Shown: positions 25,829 to 36,726, numbered from the stretch's first letter. The stretch: DNA of 64,000 bases from Lacinutrix sp. C3R15 (GCF_018860825.1 NZ_JAHKPZ010000034.1:345768-409767), one strand, 5' to 3'. The notes: generated from the sequence alone by a model not told the origin. A program made the numbers and translations.

Positions 25829-27032
25829 GAATTTGTTTTATAATTTGGTTAAAAATATCTGTTGCTACTTCTGTTTTAGATTTAAGAGCGTATTCTGTTA
25901 TATTTTCTTTATTATCTATAAGCGTTACTTTATTGGTTTCTTTTTTAAAACCTGCTCCTTTATCATTTAACGAATTTAACACAATTAAGTTTAAATTCTT
26001 CTTTTTAAGTTTTCCTTTTGCATTTTCAATTTCATTATTGGTTTCTAAAGCGAATCCTACAAGAAATTGATTGGTTTTTATTTGACCTAAAGAAGCTAAG
26101 ATATCTTTTGTTTTTGTTAACTCTAATGTTAACGTAGTATCGTTCTTTTTTATTTTTTGAGTTGCAGCTTTTATTGGTTTATAATCTGCAACTGCAGCAG
26201 ATAGTATAGCAATATCTACATCTTTAAAATACTCATGAACTGCATCATACATTTCTTGTGCACTAATTACAGGAACTACTTGTATTAAACTATGGTTTAC
26301 TTTTTGCTGTGTTGGTCCTGAAATTAAGAGTACTTCTGCGCCTAAATTAGCTGCTGCTTTTGCTAGTTCAAACCCCATTTTACCTGAGGAGTGATTACCA
26401 ATAAAACGAACAGGATCTATAGCTTCATAAGTTGGTCCTGCTGTGATTAGCACTTTTTTATTACGAAGTGGAAGTTTGTTTAAAATATCGTTTTCTAAAA
26501 AGGAAACAATATCTTCTGGTTCTGCCATTCTGCCTTCACCAACTAAACCACTGGCAAGTTCACCACTTGTAGCAGGAATAATAATGTTGTTAAAGGATTT
26601 TAGTTTTTTAAAGGATGCCAATGTAGAAGCGTGCTTATACATATCTAAATCCATTGCAGGAGCAAAATAAACAGGGCATTTAGCAGAGAGATAGGTTGCT
26701 AAAAGCAAATTATCACAAACACCATTTGCCATTTTAGACATGGTATTTGCTGTAGCAGGAGCTATAATAAAATAATCTGCCCAAAGCCCTAATTCTACAT
26801 GATTGTTCCAAACCTCATTATCATCTTCTTCATTAGTAAACGAAGAATGTACTGAGTTTTTAGAAAGTGTAGATAAGGTTAAAGGCGTAATAAAGTCTTT
26901 ACTAGCTGGAGTCATTACAACTTTTACGTTTGCTCCAGCTTTAATAAATAACCTTACTAGTGATGCTGATTTATAAGCAGCAATACCAGCAGTTATGCCT
27001 AATAGTATGTTTTTGCCACTTAGTATAGACAT
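25821..27032 (-). CDS. coaBC: Bifunctional phosphopantothenoylcysteine decarboxylase/phosphopantothenate-cysteine ligase
   Basis: CoaBC carries out two middle steps of coenzyme A synthesis: joining 4'-phosphopantothenate to cysteine (CoaB) and then decarboxylating the product (CoaC). The 403-residue protein has the flavoprotein CoaC half at about 1-185 (GITAGIAAYK, catalytic His in NHVELG, PAMDLDMY) and the CoaB half at about 190-400 (ITAGPTYEAIDPVRF, NHSSGKMG). The length is typical. It lies 7 bases after rpoZ and overlaps the PorD-like gene, so it sits in the middle of the operon. coaE is in another operon of this window. Confidence 0.95.
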   Translation of the reverse strand: MSILSGKNILLGITAGIAAYKSASLVRLFIKAGANVKVVMTPASKDFITPLTLSTLSKNSVHSSFTNEEDDNEVWNNHVELGLWADYFIIAPATANTMSKMANGVCDNLLLATYLSAKCPVYFAPAMDLDMYKHASTLASFKKLKSFNNIIIPATSGELASGLVGEGRMAEPEDIVSFLENDILNKLPLRNKKVLITAGPTYEAIDPVRFIGNHSSGKMGFELAKAAANLGAEVLLISGPTQQKVNHSLIQVVPVISAQEMYDAVHEYFKDVDIAILSAAVADYKPIKAATQKIKKNDTTLTLELTKTKDILASLGQIKTNQFLVGFALETNNEIENAKGKLKKKNLNLIVLNSLNDKGAGFKKETNKVTLIDNKENITEYALKSKTEVATDIFNQIIKQIHA

Positions 27033-27039
27033 CTTTCTC

Positions 27040-27366
27040 TTACTGGTTGTCTGCTTCTGTATCTCTATAGTATACTTTATTATCTAACCATTCTTTAACA
27101 GCTAAAGCATGTGGTTTAGGTAATCTTTCGTAGAATTTAGACACTTCAATTTGCTCTTTGTTTTCAAAGATTTCTTCTAAGCTATCATTGTAGGTTGCAA
27201 ATTCTTCTAATTTTTCAATTAATTCTTTTTTAATTTCAGAATTTATTTGCTCTGCTCTTTTAGAGATAATTGAAATAGATTCATAGATGTTTTCTGTAGC
27301 TTCATCTATTGCATTTCTATTGTACGTTGTTGTACTTGTAGGTGCATCAATCTTCTTTAAATCCAT
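27040..27366 (-). CDS. rpoZ: RNA polymerase omega subunit (Bacteroidetes type)
   Basis: This 108-residue protein is the Bacteroidetes form of omega, a small subunit that helps assemble beta' into RNA polymerase. The family signature is the conserved start (MDLKKIDAPTSTTTYN) and the helix NIYESISIISKRAEQI, which corresponds to the omega core. The sequence is too diverged for simple comparison with E. coli omega, but its place between bamD and coaBC matches other Bacteroidetes genomes. It is 8 bases after bamD and 7 before coaBC. Confidence 0.88.
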   Translation of the reverse strand: MDLKKIDAPTSTTTYNRNAIDEATENIYESISIISKRAEQINSEIKKELIEKLEEFATYNDSLEEIFENKEQIEVSKFYERLPKPHALAVKEWLDNKVYYRDTEADNQ

Positions 27367-27374
27367 AATATATA

Positions 27375-28187
27375 TTAACTTTTAGTACTGTATTTTTTTA
27401 ATTCTTCTTCTAAATTTTCTAGCATATCTTTTGTTTTATCTATATACTCAGAATCTGCATATTTATTTACAAAAGATAGGTAATAAGACTTTGCTTTTGC
27501 TAGTCTTTCTTCTTTTTTTCTTTCTACACTATTAATAGCAAGGTTGTAAGCAGAATCTAATCTGTAAAACAACGCTTGTTCACGAAGTTTAGATCCTGGA
27601 AACTCAAAGATAAAGTTATCAAAAGATTTAATAGCTGCATTGTAGTCTCTAGTATACTCAACAGTTTTATAATATTGATAAGCAATATCAAATGATTTTT
27701 GCTCTAATTTACCATCTAATTCCTGCACTAGTTGATTAGCTTCTTCTATATACTGAGAATTAGGATATGTATTAATAAAAACTTGAAATTTTTCTATAGC
27801 ATCTTTAGTTGCATGTTGCTCTTTTGAATGCATTGGAGACAACATATAACTACTTTTAGCAGAAAGAAACTCTGCTTCTTCTGCTTTTTCACTTTTAGGA
27901 TATGTTGTTGCAAAGCGATCAAATTGATAACCTGCTAAATAATAATCTTTAGCTCTATAATAAGAATCTGCATGTAAAAACGAAAGCTTTTCTGCTTGAG
28001 GTTTTCCTCTATATTGCGGCATTATCTGCTCAAACAACCTACTTGCTTTCATATATTTGCCTTTGTTGTACAAATCTTCACCAACTGTAAATTTTGACGC
28101 AATATCGTCTCCATTTAAAGCTTTTTGGTATGGACTACAAGAGCTTAATACTAAACCAAATAATAATATATAAATAAATTTATTCAT
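27375..28187 (-). CDS. bamD: Outer-membrane assembly lipoprotein BamD
   Basis: BamD is the essential lipoprotein partner of BamA in insertion of outer-membrane beta-barrel proteins. The 270-residue protein has a lipoprotein signal peptide with the lipobox LSSC (Cys17) and then TPR repeats over about residues 30-260 (YNKGKYMKASRLFEQI, ATTYPKSEKAEEAEFL, INTYPNSQYIEEA), the arrangement of the family. It is the first gene of the bamD-rpoZ-coaBC-porD-recN group. A promoter element TAATTTTG lies about 96 bases upstream, so the leader is rather long. Confidence 0.93.
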   Translation of the reverse strand: MNKFIYILLFGLVLSSCSPYQKALNGDDIASKFTVGEDLYNKGKYMKASRLFEQIMPQYRGKPQAEKLSFLHADSYYRAKDYYLAGYQFDRFATTYPKSEKAEEAEFLSAKSSYMLSPMHSKEQHATKDAIEKFQVFINTYPNSQYIEEANQLVQELDGKLEQKSFDIAYQYYKTVEYTRDYNAAIKSFDNFIFEFPGSKLREQALFYRLDSAYNLAINSVERKKEERLAKAKSYYLSFVNKYADSEYIDKTKDMLENLEEELKKYSTKS

Positions 28188-28379
28188 CTGTTAATTTTAC
28201 TGTTTTTTACTATACGTGCAATTCTTTATAGAATCAAGTGTACTAATTTAAAACTACTTTTTCTTGATTTTAAAACAGAATGCAAAATTAGTCTTTTAAT
28301 ATGGATTTTAAAAATATTTTATTTTGCTAAAATAACTGATGAAATCAAGGTATTTATAGGTTTAAGTAATATTTAACTT
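28188..28379. other. Intergenic region with bamD promoter
   Basis: This 192-base AT-rich gap lies between dapA and bamD, both on the minus strand. It holds the bamD -7 element but no gene and no clear terminator for dapA. Confidence 0.6.
28283..28290 (-). promoter_or_regulatory. -7 promoter element TAATTTTG of the bamD operon
   Basis: The minus strand reads TAATTTTG followed by C, matching TAnnTTTG(C). It is 95 bases before the bamD ATG. No TTG -33 element is evident. Confidence 0.45.
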
Positions 28380-29261
28380 TTAGTTTAAAACTTTTAGTGC
28401 TTCTACTATTTTTTGTTTTAACTCATTGGTTGCCTCTACTAATGGTAATCTTACACTAGCATTGCACATTTTTAATGCTTGAAAAACGGCTTTAATACCT
28501 GCTGGATTATTTTCGGCAAAAATTAGACTTGTTAAATCCATAAGCTTAAAATGTAGTGCGTAAGCCTCTTTTGCTTTACCTTCTAACCCTAAATTAATCA
28601 TTGTTGAAAATTCTTTTGGCACTGCTTGACCAAGCACAGAGATTACTCCTGCTCCACCAGCTAACACAATGCCTAATGCTAAATCATCATCTCCTGAAAT
28701 CACTAAAAAATCTTTAGGTTTATTTTTTAATAATTGTAAATATTGATGCACATTATTTCCTGCTTCTTTAACCGCAATAATGTTTTTAAAATCTTGCGCC
28801 AAACGCAAAGTAGTTTCTGGTGACATATCTTTAGCTGTTCTACCAGGAACATTATATAAAATTACAGAAACTGGAGACGCTTCTGCTACTGCTTTAAAAT
28901 GTTGGTACAAGCCTTCTTGTGTAGGCTTGCTATAATAAGGAGATACAGATAAAATAGCATCTATATTAGAGAAATCTGTGTTTTTAATTTCTTCTACAAC
29001 TTGTGTTGTATTATTACCACCTATTCCTAATACTAAAGGTAATCTTCCTTTATTTGCTTTAACTATTGTGTTGGTTATTGCTTTTTTTTCATCTGCAGTA
29101 ACCGTTACACTTTCTCCTGTGGTACCACTAATAACCAGGTAATCTGTACCGTTTATTATATTGTATTCTACAATTTCTTCAAGAGATTTATGGTCGACAC
29201 TTAAATCGTCATTAAAAGGTGTTATTAAAGCAACTCCTGTACCTGTAAAATTTTTATTCAT
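28380..29261 (-). CDS. dapA: 4-hydroxy-tetrahydrodipicolinate synthase
   Basis: DapA condenses pyruvate with aspartate semialdehyde, the first committed step of the diaminopimelate/lysine pathway that also feeds peptidoglycan. The 293-residue TIM-barrel protein shows the GTTGES phosphate-type loop near residue 45, the catalytic tyrosine in ILYNVPGRT and the Schiff-base lysine in AVKEAGN. The length is typical. Its ATG overlaps the end of the DUF6913 gene by 8 bases, so the two are cotranscribed. dapF of the same pathway is at 48.3-49.1 kb. Confidence 0.96.
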   Translation of the reverse strand: MNKNFTGTGVALITPFNDDLSVDHKSLEEIVEYNIINGTDYLVISGTTGESVTVTADEKKAITNTIVKANKGRLPLVLGIGGNNTTQVVEEIKNTDFSNIDAILSVSPYYSKPTQEGLYQHFKAVAEASPVSVILYNVPGRTAKDMSPETTLRLAQDFKNIIAVKEAGNNVHQYLQLLKNKPKDFLVISGDDDLALGIVLAGGAGVISVLGQAVPKEFSTMINLGLEGKAKEAYALHFKLMDLTSLIFAENNPAGIKAVFQALKMCNASVRLPLVEATNELKQKIVEALKVLN

Positions 29262-29781
29262 TACTTATTTTATTAAATGTATTAAGGTATTTTATTAGTT
29301 CGTTTTTAAATAAATTAAATTGTTTAAAATTGGTATCAATAATTAAATCATTCAATCTGTTGTCTGTTTGCAAAACACCTATTTTAAACTTTGCTTTAGA
29401 TGCTGCTGTTAGCACTTTAAGTGATAATATATCTTCTTTATAATAACTAACTAAAGCGTCAAATGGTGTGTTTAAAAAATCTTGAAGTTCTGCATTCTTT
29501 ACTTTTCCGTTCCAACGAAAATCTTTCGGATTAAAGCAAAAATTCAAAGCATGTAAATCCTTCTTTTTATTAGATGTAAACGCTATAATCTTAAGATTAT
29601 TTGGTGTAACATTTATTTCTTTCGCAAATTGTCTAAAAGATTCAAAATCATCATACTCATCCATATTTAGTAGTATTCCTAAGCTCGATATTTTTTTGTT
29701 ATCTACAAAAACCTTTCTAGATGCTAATAATTTACTAATATATTTTTTAGTAGAATTTTGTTTAAAACCCTTTAAAATCAT
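29254..29781 (-). CDS. DUF6913 family protein
   Basis: This 175-residue cytoplasmic protein of unknown function belongs to a family restricted to Bacteroidetes (DUF6913, from memory). It starts with a basic segment ([15 protein letters not shown]). It contains a conserved phrase [13 protein letters not shown] and then [11 protein letters not shown] and [18 protein letters not shown] strands, suggesting an alpha/beta fold. It is directly upstream of and overlapping dapA, an arrangement that is usual in flavobacteria. A link to the lysine/cell-wall pathway is only suggested by position. Confidence 0.8.
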   Translation of the reverse strand: MILKGFKQNSTKKYISKLLASRKVFVDNKKISSLGILLNMDEYDDFESFRQFAKEINVTPNNLKIIAFTSNKKKDLHALNFCFNPKDFRWNGKVKNAELQDFLNTPFDALVSYYKEDILSLKVLTAASKAKFKIGVLQTDNRLNDLIIDTNFKQFNLFKNELIKYLNTFNKISNE

Positions 29782-29800
29782 TTATATTTATACTTTTTTA

Positions 29801-29808
29801 CAAAGGTA
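29801..29808 (-). promoter_or_regulatory. -7 promoter element TACCTTTG of DUF6913-dapA
   Basis: The minus strand reads TACCTTTG, 19 bases before the DUF6913 ATG. It lies back to back with the plus-strand element at 29820, so the 71-base divergent region holds both promoters. Confidence 0.5.
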
Positions 29809-29819
29809 ACAAATGTAGT

Positions 29820-29827
29820 TAGTTTTG
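29820..29827 (+). promoter_or_regulatory. -7 promoter element TAGTTTTG of the split 5'-nucleotidase
   Basis: TAGTTTTG matches TAnnTTTG and is 25 bases before the ATG at 29853. Confidence 0.5.
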
Positions 29828-29852
29828 TTTATTAAAACCTATTCTTTACATA

Positions 29853-30614
29853 ATGAATTATAAACATCTTTTTTTTATTGTTTTTGCATTCCTAACTTTG
29901 GGTTGCAAACAAGAAAAACTATCTCTTACTAAAATAGAAGGAAAACAAATTAACATTAGTGATAGTTTAGCCATCCATCCAGATATTGAAGCATTTATTA
30001 AACCTTACAGAGAGCATGTTAACAAAGATTTAGACAGTGTTATTTCTTATGCTGTAGACACCTACTCTAAAAAAGATGGCGAATATAACACTGCTATTGG
30101 TAACTTATTTGCAGATGCAGTAATTCAAGAATCTAATATTGTTTTTAACCAAAGAACCGGAAAAAACATAGATATGGTTTTACTTAACCATGGTGGTATT
30201 CGAGCAATTATATCTAAAGGAAATATAAGTACAAGAACAGCTTATGAGATCATGCCTTTTGAAAACAGCCTTGTTGTTGTAGAAATGAAAGGAAAAACCA
30301 TACAAGACAGCTTGGTTAACTATTTAAGTAAAGCAAAACGTGCGCATCCTATTTCTGGATTAAAAATTAAAATGGATAACAATTTTAACATCACTGAAAC
30401 CTCTATAAACAACAAGCCTATTGAAGCTAACAAAAGCTACTATGTGGTAACCAATGATTATTTATACAATGGAGGAGATAGAATGACTTTTTTTAAAACC
30501 AATGATAGTTTGTACGTTTTAAATTATAAAGTAAGAAATGCTTTGGTAGATTACTTTAAAAAAACAGACACTATTAACCCTGTTATTGACGACAGATTTA
30601 TTCAAACAAAATAA
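29853..30614 (+). CDS. 5'-nucleotidase C-terminal domain lipoprotein (split UshA-like, part 1)
   Basis: This 253-residue lipoprotein (lipobox TLGC, Cys18) contains only the 5_nucleotid_C domain, the substrate-binding half of UshA-type 5'-nucleotidases: GNLFADAVIQ, LNHGGIRA and NDYLYNGGDRMTFF are recognisable family segments. In UshA this domain follows the metallophosphatase domain in one chain; here the catalytic half is the next gene, 24 bases downstream. The two products probably meet in the periplasm or at a membrane to form one enzyme that hydrolyses nucleotides. The order is reversed compared with UshA. Confidence 0.85.
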   Translation: MNYKHLFFIVFAFLTLGCKQEKLSLTKIEGKQINISDSLAIHPDIEAFIKPYREHVNKDLDSVISYAVDTYSKKDGEYNTAIGNLFADAVIQESNIVFNQRTGKNIDMVLLNHGGIRAIISKGNISTRTAYEIMPFENSLVVVEMKGKTIQDSLVNYLSKAKRAHPISGLKIKMDNNFNITETSINNKPIEANKSYYVVTNDYLYNGGDRMTFFKTNDSLYVLNYKVRNALVDYFKKTDTINPVIDDRFIQTK

Positions 30615-30638
30615 GAAGCCACCACTAAATTTATACTT

Positions 30639-31556
30639 GTGAAAAGAAGAGATTTTATACAACAAACATCTGCTACAGCTGCTTTAATTACGTTAGGTGG
30701 TTTAGGTTTACAATCATTTACCTCTGGAAGTAAAACAACAAAAATAACCATATTACACACCAATGATGTACACAGTCATATTGATGCTTTTGGACCAGAA
30801 GATGGCAGAAACCCAAACCAAGGTGGTGTTGCAAGAAGAGCCAGTTTAGTGCAGAATATTAGAAATGAAAACCCAAATACATTACTACTAGATGCTGGAG
30901 ACATTTTTCAAGGTACACCTTATTTTAACTATTATGGTGGAGAGCTAGAATTTAAACTTATGAGCATGCTTAAATATGATGCTGCAACTATAGGAAACCA
31001 TGATTTTGACAATGGTGTTGATGGCCTATTGGCACAATTACCACATGCTAAGTTTGACTTTTTATCTGCTAATTATGATTTTTCTAATACGGTTTTAGAC
31101 ACTTTTGTAAAACCATACAAAACCTTTAATAAAGACGGAATAAAAATTGGAGTTTTTGGTTTAGGTATTGAGCTTAATGGTTTAGTAGACAAAAGCATGT
31201 ATAAAGAAACGGTTTATCTTGATCCTGTTGAAACTGCACAAGAAATGACTAGAGTTTTAAAAGAAGATGAAAAATGTGATTTGGTTATTTGCTTATCGCA
31301 TTTAGGCTACCATTACAAAAACGCTCCTTCAAAAATTAGCGATTTATCATTAGCTAAAGCTACTAAAAATATAGATTTGATTATTGGAGGACACACACAT
31401 ACTTTTTTACCAAAACCTACAGTAACTAAAAATAGTGAAGGCAAAAATGTTTTAGTAAACCAAGTTGGTTGCTACGGAATAAACCTAGGGAAAATAGACT
31501 TTTATTTTGATGCAGACAAAAACAAAGCAGCAGAAGGAACTTCTATACTAGTGTAA
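30639..31556 (+). CDS. Metallophosphatase domain of 5'-nucleotidase (split UshA-like, part 2)
   Basis: This 305-residue protein is the catalytic half of a UshA-like nucleotidase. It has the di-metal calcineurin-like motifs ILHTNDVHSH, DAGDIFQGTP, GNHDFDNG, LSHLGY and GGHTHTF. It starts at GTG (30639). The N-terminus KRRDFIQQTSATAA is a twin-arginine type signal, so it may be exported folded by the Tat system, unlike the Sec lipoprotein encoded just before it. It has no C-terminal 5_nucleotid_C domain; that part is the preceding gene. Nucleotide scavenging or phosphate release is the likely role. Confidence 0.88.
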   Translation: MKRRDFIQQTSATAALITLGGLGLQSFTSGSKTTKITILHTNDVHSHIDAFGPEDGRNPNQGGVARRASLVQNIRNENPNTLLLDAGDIFQGTPYFNYYGGELEFKLMSMLKYDAATIGNHDFDNGVDGLLAQLPHAKFDFLSANYDFSNTVLDTFVKPYKTFNKDGIKIGVFGLGIELNGLVDKSMYKETVYLDPVETAQEMTRVLKEDEKCDLVICLSHLGYHYKNAPSKISDLSLAKATKNIDLIIGGHTHTFLPKPTVTKNSEGKNVLVNQVGCYGINLGKIDFYFDADKNKAAEGTSILV

Positions 31557-32303
31557 ACTATTTAAAAAAGCATTTGCTTTTATTTTTATATTGTCTGTGT
31601 TTTTATTTCTTTCTTTTATATAATTGAATAGAAATAGTAAACCAACAACATGTAAAACTCTATCCAGCAATACAAAACTCCAATTGTATAAATAATAAAC
31701 ACTTATGTAGTGTAGTACATCTGAAAAAGCAAAACATAAAACCATTATTAAAAACAATATAGAACCTTTGGTTTCAGAATTTAAATAATCTACAAAAGAA
31801 ACAAAAGCTAAAACTATTAAAGCTATACTTTTAACAGCAAATAAGGTAACTTCAACACTATCTGGAATATAATATTTAATTAAATCAAAAAGAATATAAA
31901 GCAATATTGCATTAATTAAAAAGACAAAAATTAAATACGTTTTAATAACCTTATCCAACTCTAATTTTTTAATACGTTTTGCAACAGCTACTATTAAACT
32001 TAAATAGCTCAAACAATAAAAAAAGCTTGAAATATTTAAAATCATGAAACTGTTGGTAATATTAGAAGTTACATCTCCTGTAAACGAAAATAACAAAAAT
32101 GCTAAAACCCATGTGTTAACCTGCTTCCCTTTTAATAGTAAGTAAATAAAAAATACAGGAACAAAAAGAGGTTTTATAATTTGCTGTAGCAAATTATTAC
32201 CACTAAAAATAGCGAAAACATTTACTAACATAAGCACAAACAATACGCACAAAAAAGTATTGTTTGGAAGTTTATTTATCCAATTTTTTAAAATCATAAT
32301 CAT
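31548..32303 (-). CDS. YhhN/TMEM86-like multi-pass membrane protein, paralog 1
   Basis: This integral membrane protein has about eight hydrophobic helices. The pattern KPLFVPVFFIYLLLKGK followed by FSFTGDV resembles the YhhN/TMEM86 family, in which some members are lysoplasmalogenases; the match is weak and function should not be assumed. The frame opens with GTG at 32336, but a TACATTTG promoter element (32317-32324) overlaps that part, so the ATG at 32303 is preferred (251 residues). The next gene upstream is a shorter paralog with the same layout and a similar tail (KANAFLNSLH versus KSNAFV). Its end overlaps the converging nucleotidase gene by 9 bases. Confidence 0.6.
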   Translation of the reverse strand: MIMILKNWINKLPNNTFLCVLFVLMLVNVFAIFSGNNLLQQIIKPLFVPVFFIYLLLKGKQVNTWVLAFLLFSFTGDVTSNITNSFMILNISSFFYCLSYLSLIVAVAKRIKKLELDKVIKTYLIFVFLINAILLYILFDLIKYYIPDSVEVTLFAVKSIALIVLAFVSFVDYLNSETKGSILFLIMVLCFAFSDVLHYISVYYLYNWSFVLLDRVLHVVGLLFLFNYIKERNKNTDNIKIKANAFLNSLH

Positions 32304-32316
32304 AAGTAGGTTGAAA

Positions 32317-32324
32317 CAAATGTA
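32317..32324 (-). promoter_or_regulatory. -7 promoter element TACATTTG of YhhN-like paralog 1
   Basis: The minus strand reads TACATTTG. It ends 13 bases before the ATG at 32303 and lies inside the longer GTG-started frame, arguing for the shorter protein. Confidence 0.45.
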
Positions 32325-32360
32325 GTATAATTTCACACTACACCGTTAAAAACACTTACT

Positions 32361-32368
32361 TTATCGAT
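32361..32368. promoter_or_regulatory. TTATCGAT box upstream of YhhN-like paralog 1
   Basis: The sequence CTTTATCGATGAAAT contains the palindrome ATCGAT, with the box 36 bases upstream of the -7 element. The same 8-mer is found before paralog 2. Confidence 0.3.
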
Positions 32369-32500
32369 GAAATACACAAATTAGCTCGTTTACTGAAGAA
32401 AATTCTTTCAAAAAAAACAATTAAACAAGGATTAAAAGTTACTTTTTAATTGAAAAAAAAAGAATTAGGAAAGAAAAAAATAAATTTAAAATAAAGATTA

Positions 32501-33190
32501 TTACACAAAAGCATTGCTCTTATTTTTAACTTCTATTGCAAAATTAGATTGCAGGTAAAACATAACAAAAGCAAATATATTTAAAACAATTGCTATATAA
32601 TTTAACATTTCTAAGTCGGTTAAATAATAATACCCTATTAACAAAAATTCTGAAAAACTTATAGCCAGACAACCTATAAAAAGATATAAAGATTTTTTGG
32701 TATCATTATCTAAAAAATTTAAAAAAGACACTGCTAACAAAATCAATAATAACAAATTGTAACTATGCTCCACAACCCTTACCAAACTTAAAACTTTTGT
32801 ATCAAACAAAATAGGATCTATTATATCACATAAAACGGTAAATAAATAAAATACAAGAGCTACTAAAACAATTGTTTGAATTAAAAATTTTTGATAAAGA
32901 ACTTTTATATCTAATGTTTTAAAAGCTTCTAGAATTAAAAAGAAAAAAGATAAAACATAAAGTATATTACAAGCAAAATAAAAGATTTCATTTAAATTAT
33001 TTCCATCTATTATATGCAAGATATCTGCAGCAGAATAACAGCCTAAAAATAATGAAAAATATAAAGACTTCTTTTTTCTAAATAGAAAATAAAACAAGGT
33101 AATAAAAGGAACTACTAGTAGTTCTAAAACAGAAAAAATAGAAATTTGAATAGTTTCTAAAACCAATAAACTAAAAAAACAAGCTAACAT
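32501..33190 (-). CDS. YhhN/TMEM86-like multi-pass membrane protein, paralog 2
   Basis: This 229-residue protein has seven or eight hydrophobic helices and almost no soluble part. Segments parallel to its downstream neighbour are the VVPFITLFYFLFRKKK/SLYFSLFLGCYSAADILH block (the counterpart of KPLFVPVFF ... GD), VSFLNFLDND and the C-terminal NKSNAFV. The YhhN-like assignment is weak and no catalytic residue is evident. It has its own promoter element (33233-33240), and a 164-base gap separates it from paralog 1, so the two copies are probably transcribed independently. The pair most likely arose by tandem duplication. Confidence 0.6.
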   Translation of the reverse strand: MLACFFSLLVLETIQISIFSVLELLVVPFITLFYFLFRKKKSLYFSLFLGCYSAADILHIIDGNNLNEIFYFACNILYVLSFFFLILEAFKTLDIKVLYQKFLIQTIVLVALVFYLFTVLCDIIDPILFDTKVLSLVRVVEHSYNLLLLILLAVSFLNFLDNDTKKSLYLFIGCLAISFSEFLLIGYYYLTDLEMLNYIAIVLNIFAFVMFYLQSNFAIEVKNKSNAFV

Positions 33191-33232
33191 ATATTTATTT
33201 AAACACCTAAAAGAGTGCTAGTTACCACGCTT

Positions 33233-33240
33233 CAAATATA
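33233..33240 (-). promoter_or_regulatory. -7 promoter element TATATTTG of YhhN-like paralog 2
   Basis: The minus strand reads TATATTTG, 42 bases before the ATG at 33190. Confidence 0.5.
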
Positions 33241-33255
33241 AATAAAAATCACAAC

Positions 33256-33263
33256 TTATCGAT
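33256..33263. promoter_or_regulatory. TTATCGAT box upstream of YhhN-like paralog 2
   Basis: The box lies 15 bases upstream of the -7 element, overlapping the place of the -33 element. The matching box of paralog 1 lies 21 bases further out, about two helical turns. Confidence 0.3.
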
Positions 33264-33305
33264 ATAAATCTACTTTTAATCGGTTTTAAATGTTAATTCC
33301 AGCAA

Positions 33306-35300
<1,995 letters not shown>

Positions 35301-36164
35301 TTACTTTTTAATTCCTTTTAACATTCTATCTTTTCCAAAAATGTCCTGCTTTAATTCTATGTTTTCAAAATTATTCTCTTGTAATAAGGCAATCATTTCT
35401 TTACCAAGATATTCGTTTATTTCAAAATACAATTCGCCTTTGGGTTTTAAATTAGCAATTGCAAATGTTGTTATTGCGCTATAAAATTGTAACGGATTAT
35501 TGTCTTCTACAAACAAAGCTATATGTGGTTCATTAGCTAATACGTTGGTGCTCATTTCTTGCTTTTCAAGGTTTCTAACATAAGGCGGATTAGATACAAT
35601 GATGTCAAATTTTAAATTAGAAAACTTTAAATTCCAAGACTTTTCTTTTAAAATATCGGCTTCTATAAATTCCACTTCCACATCATTTAATGCGGCATTT
35701 TCTTTTGCTTTTTCTATCGCTTTCGCGGAAACATCTAAGGCATAAACGGTAGCATTTGGTAAGTTTTTAGCTAATGAAATAGCTATACAACCTGTTCCTG
35801 TTCCAATATCTAAAATAGTTAAAGGAGTATTCTTTTTTCTAGAAGCAATAACCCATTCTACAAGCTCTTCGGTTTCTGGTCTTGGTATTAAGGTGTTTTT
35901 ATTTACTTTAAAAGGCAAACCATAAAATTCAGTTTCTCCTATTATATACTGAATTGGTTCTTGCTCTTTCAGCCTGTTTAACGCTTGTAATAGCAACTCT
36001 TCTTCTGCTTTAGATATTGTTTTTTCAGGCTCTAATGCTAATTTTAACCTTGTAAAATGGCAATACGATTCTATTAACAAATAGAAAAAACTACTTACCT
36101 CCTCTTTACCATAAATAACATCAAGCGCTTTATGAAACGTTTCTTTTATTGCTTTTAATTTCAT
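35301..36164 (-). CDS. prmC: Peptide chain release factor N5-glutamine methyltransferase
   Basis: PrmC methylates the glutamine of the GGQ motif in release factors RF1 and RF2. The 287-residue protein has an N-terminal helical domain (YIIGETEFYGLPF at the domain junction), the SAM-binding motif DIGTGTGCIA and the catalytic NPPYVR that contacts the glutamine. The length is typical. It is followed without a gap by ligA and preceded by a GNAT gene 19 bases upstream, all on the minus strand. Confidence 0.96.
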   Translation of the reverse strand: MKLKAIKETFHKALDVIYGKEEVSSFFYLLIESYCHFTRLKLALEPEKTISKAEEELLLQALNRLKEQEPIQYIIGETEFYGLPFKVNKNTLIPRPETEELVEWVIASRKKNTPLTILDIGTGTGCIAISLAKNLPNATVYALDVSAKAIEKAKENAALNDVEVEFIEADILKEKSWNLKFSNLKFDIIVSNPPYVRNLEKQEMSTNVLANEPHIALFVEDNNPLQFYSAITTFAIANLKPKGELYFEINEYLGKEMIALLQENNFENIELKQDIFGKDRMLKGIKK

Positions 36165-36183
36165 TTAAAAAAGGATAAGGAAA

Positions 36184-36675
36184 TTATAAATTTTTAAGCA
36201 TCCAAATACCACAAGAAGAATGCCCTGTATTTCCTAAAGGAGCCTCCAAGTGTTTAAATCCATAGGTTTCGTAAATATGAATTGCAGCTTTTAAGCTTGA
36301 AATGGTTTCTAAATAACATTGTTTATATCCCATTTTTCTAGCAGCTTCCATACATTTTTCAAAAAGTGGTTTTCCAATACCTTTACCTCTTATTTCTGCA
36401 GCAAAATACATTTTTTGAATTTCGCATACTTCGGTTTCAAAATCTGTTAAAGGCTTTATTCCTGCGCCACCAAAAACTTTTCCGTCTAACTCCACCACAT
36501 AATAAACCTCGTTATTATTTTGGTAAGATTCAAACATTTTAGTGGTTTCTACATCTTCATAAGCAGTACCAACTAACGGAATGTCAAAATCGTGAAAACA
36601 ACCTCTTATAGCTGCTTCTATTTGCGCATTATCCTTTTGTTCAATTTCTCTTATAATGATATTGCTATTACTCAC
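36184..36675 (-). CDS. GNAT family N-acetyltransferase
   Basis: This 163-residue single-domain acetyltransferase has the acetyl-CoA binding loop in RGKGIGKPLFEKC and the C-terminal strand-helix GYKQCYLETI ... YETYGFKHL of the fold. The substrate is unknown. The start codon is GTG. It is the first gene of a minus-strand unit with prmC and ligA, which might suggest a protein substrate but does not show it. A divergent lipoprotein gene starts 51 bases away. Confidence 0.85.
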   Translation of the reverse strand: MSNSNIIIREIEQKDNAQIEAAIRGCFHDFDIPLVGTAYEDVETTKMFESYQNNNEVYYVVELDGKVFGGAGIKPLTDFETEVCEIQKMYFAAEIRGKGIGKPLFEKCMEAARKMGYKQCYLETISSLKAAIHIYETYGFKHLEAPLGNTGHSSCGIWMLKNL

Positions 36676-36693
36676 TTTTAAATATTATTTTTG
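36662..36693 (+). promoter_or_regulatory. Promoter TTG-N21-TATTTTTG of the lipoprotein-ribD unit
   Basis: TTG at 36662-36664 and TATTTTTG at 36686-36693 are separated by 21 bases, within the range seen for Bacteroidetes promoters. The ATG follows 33 bases later. The -33 part lies inside the start of the divergent GNAT gene. Confidence 0.5.
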
Positions 36694-36726
36694 CTGTGAA
36701 GATACATTAAATCTAAAAAAATTTAA

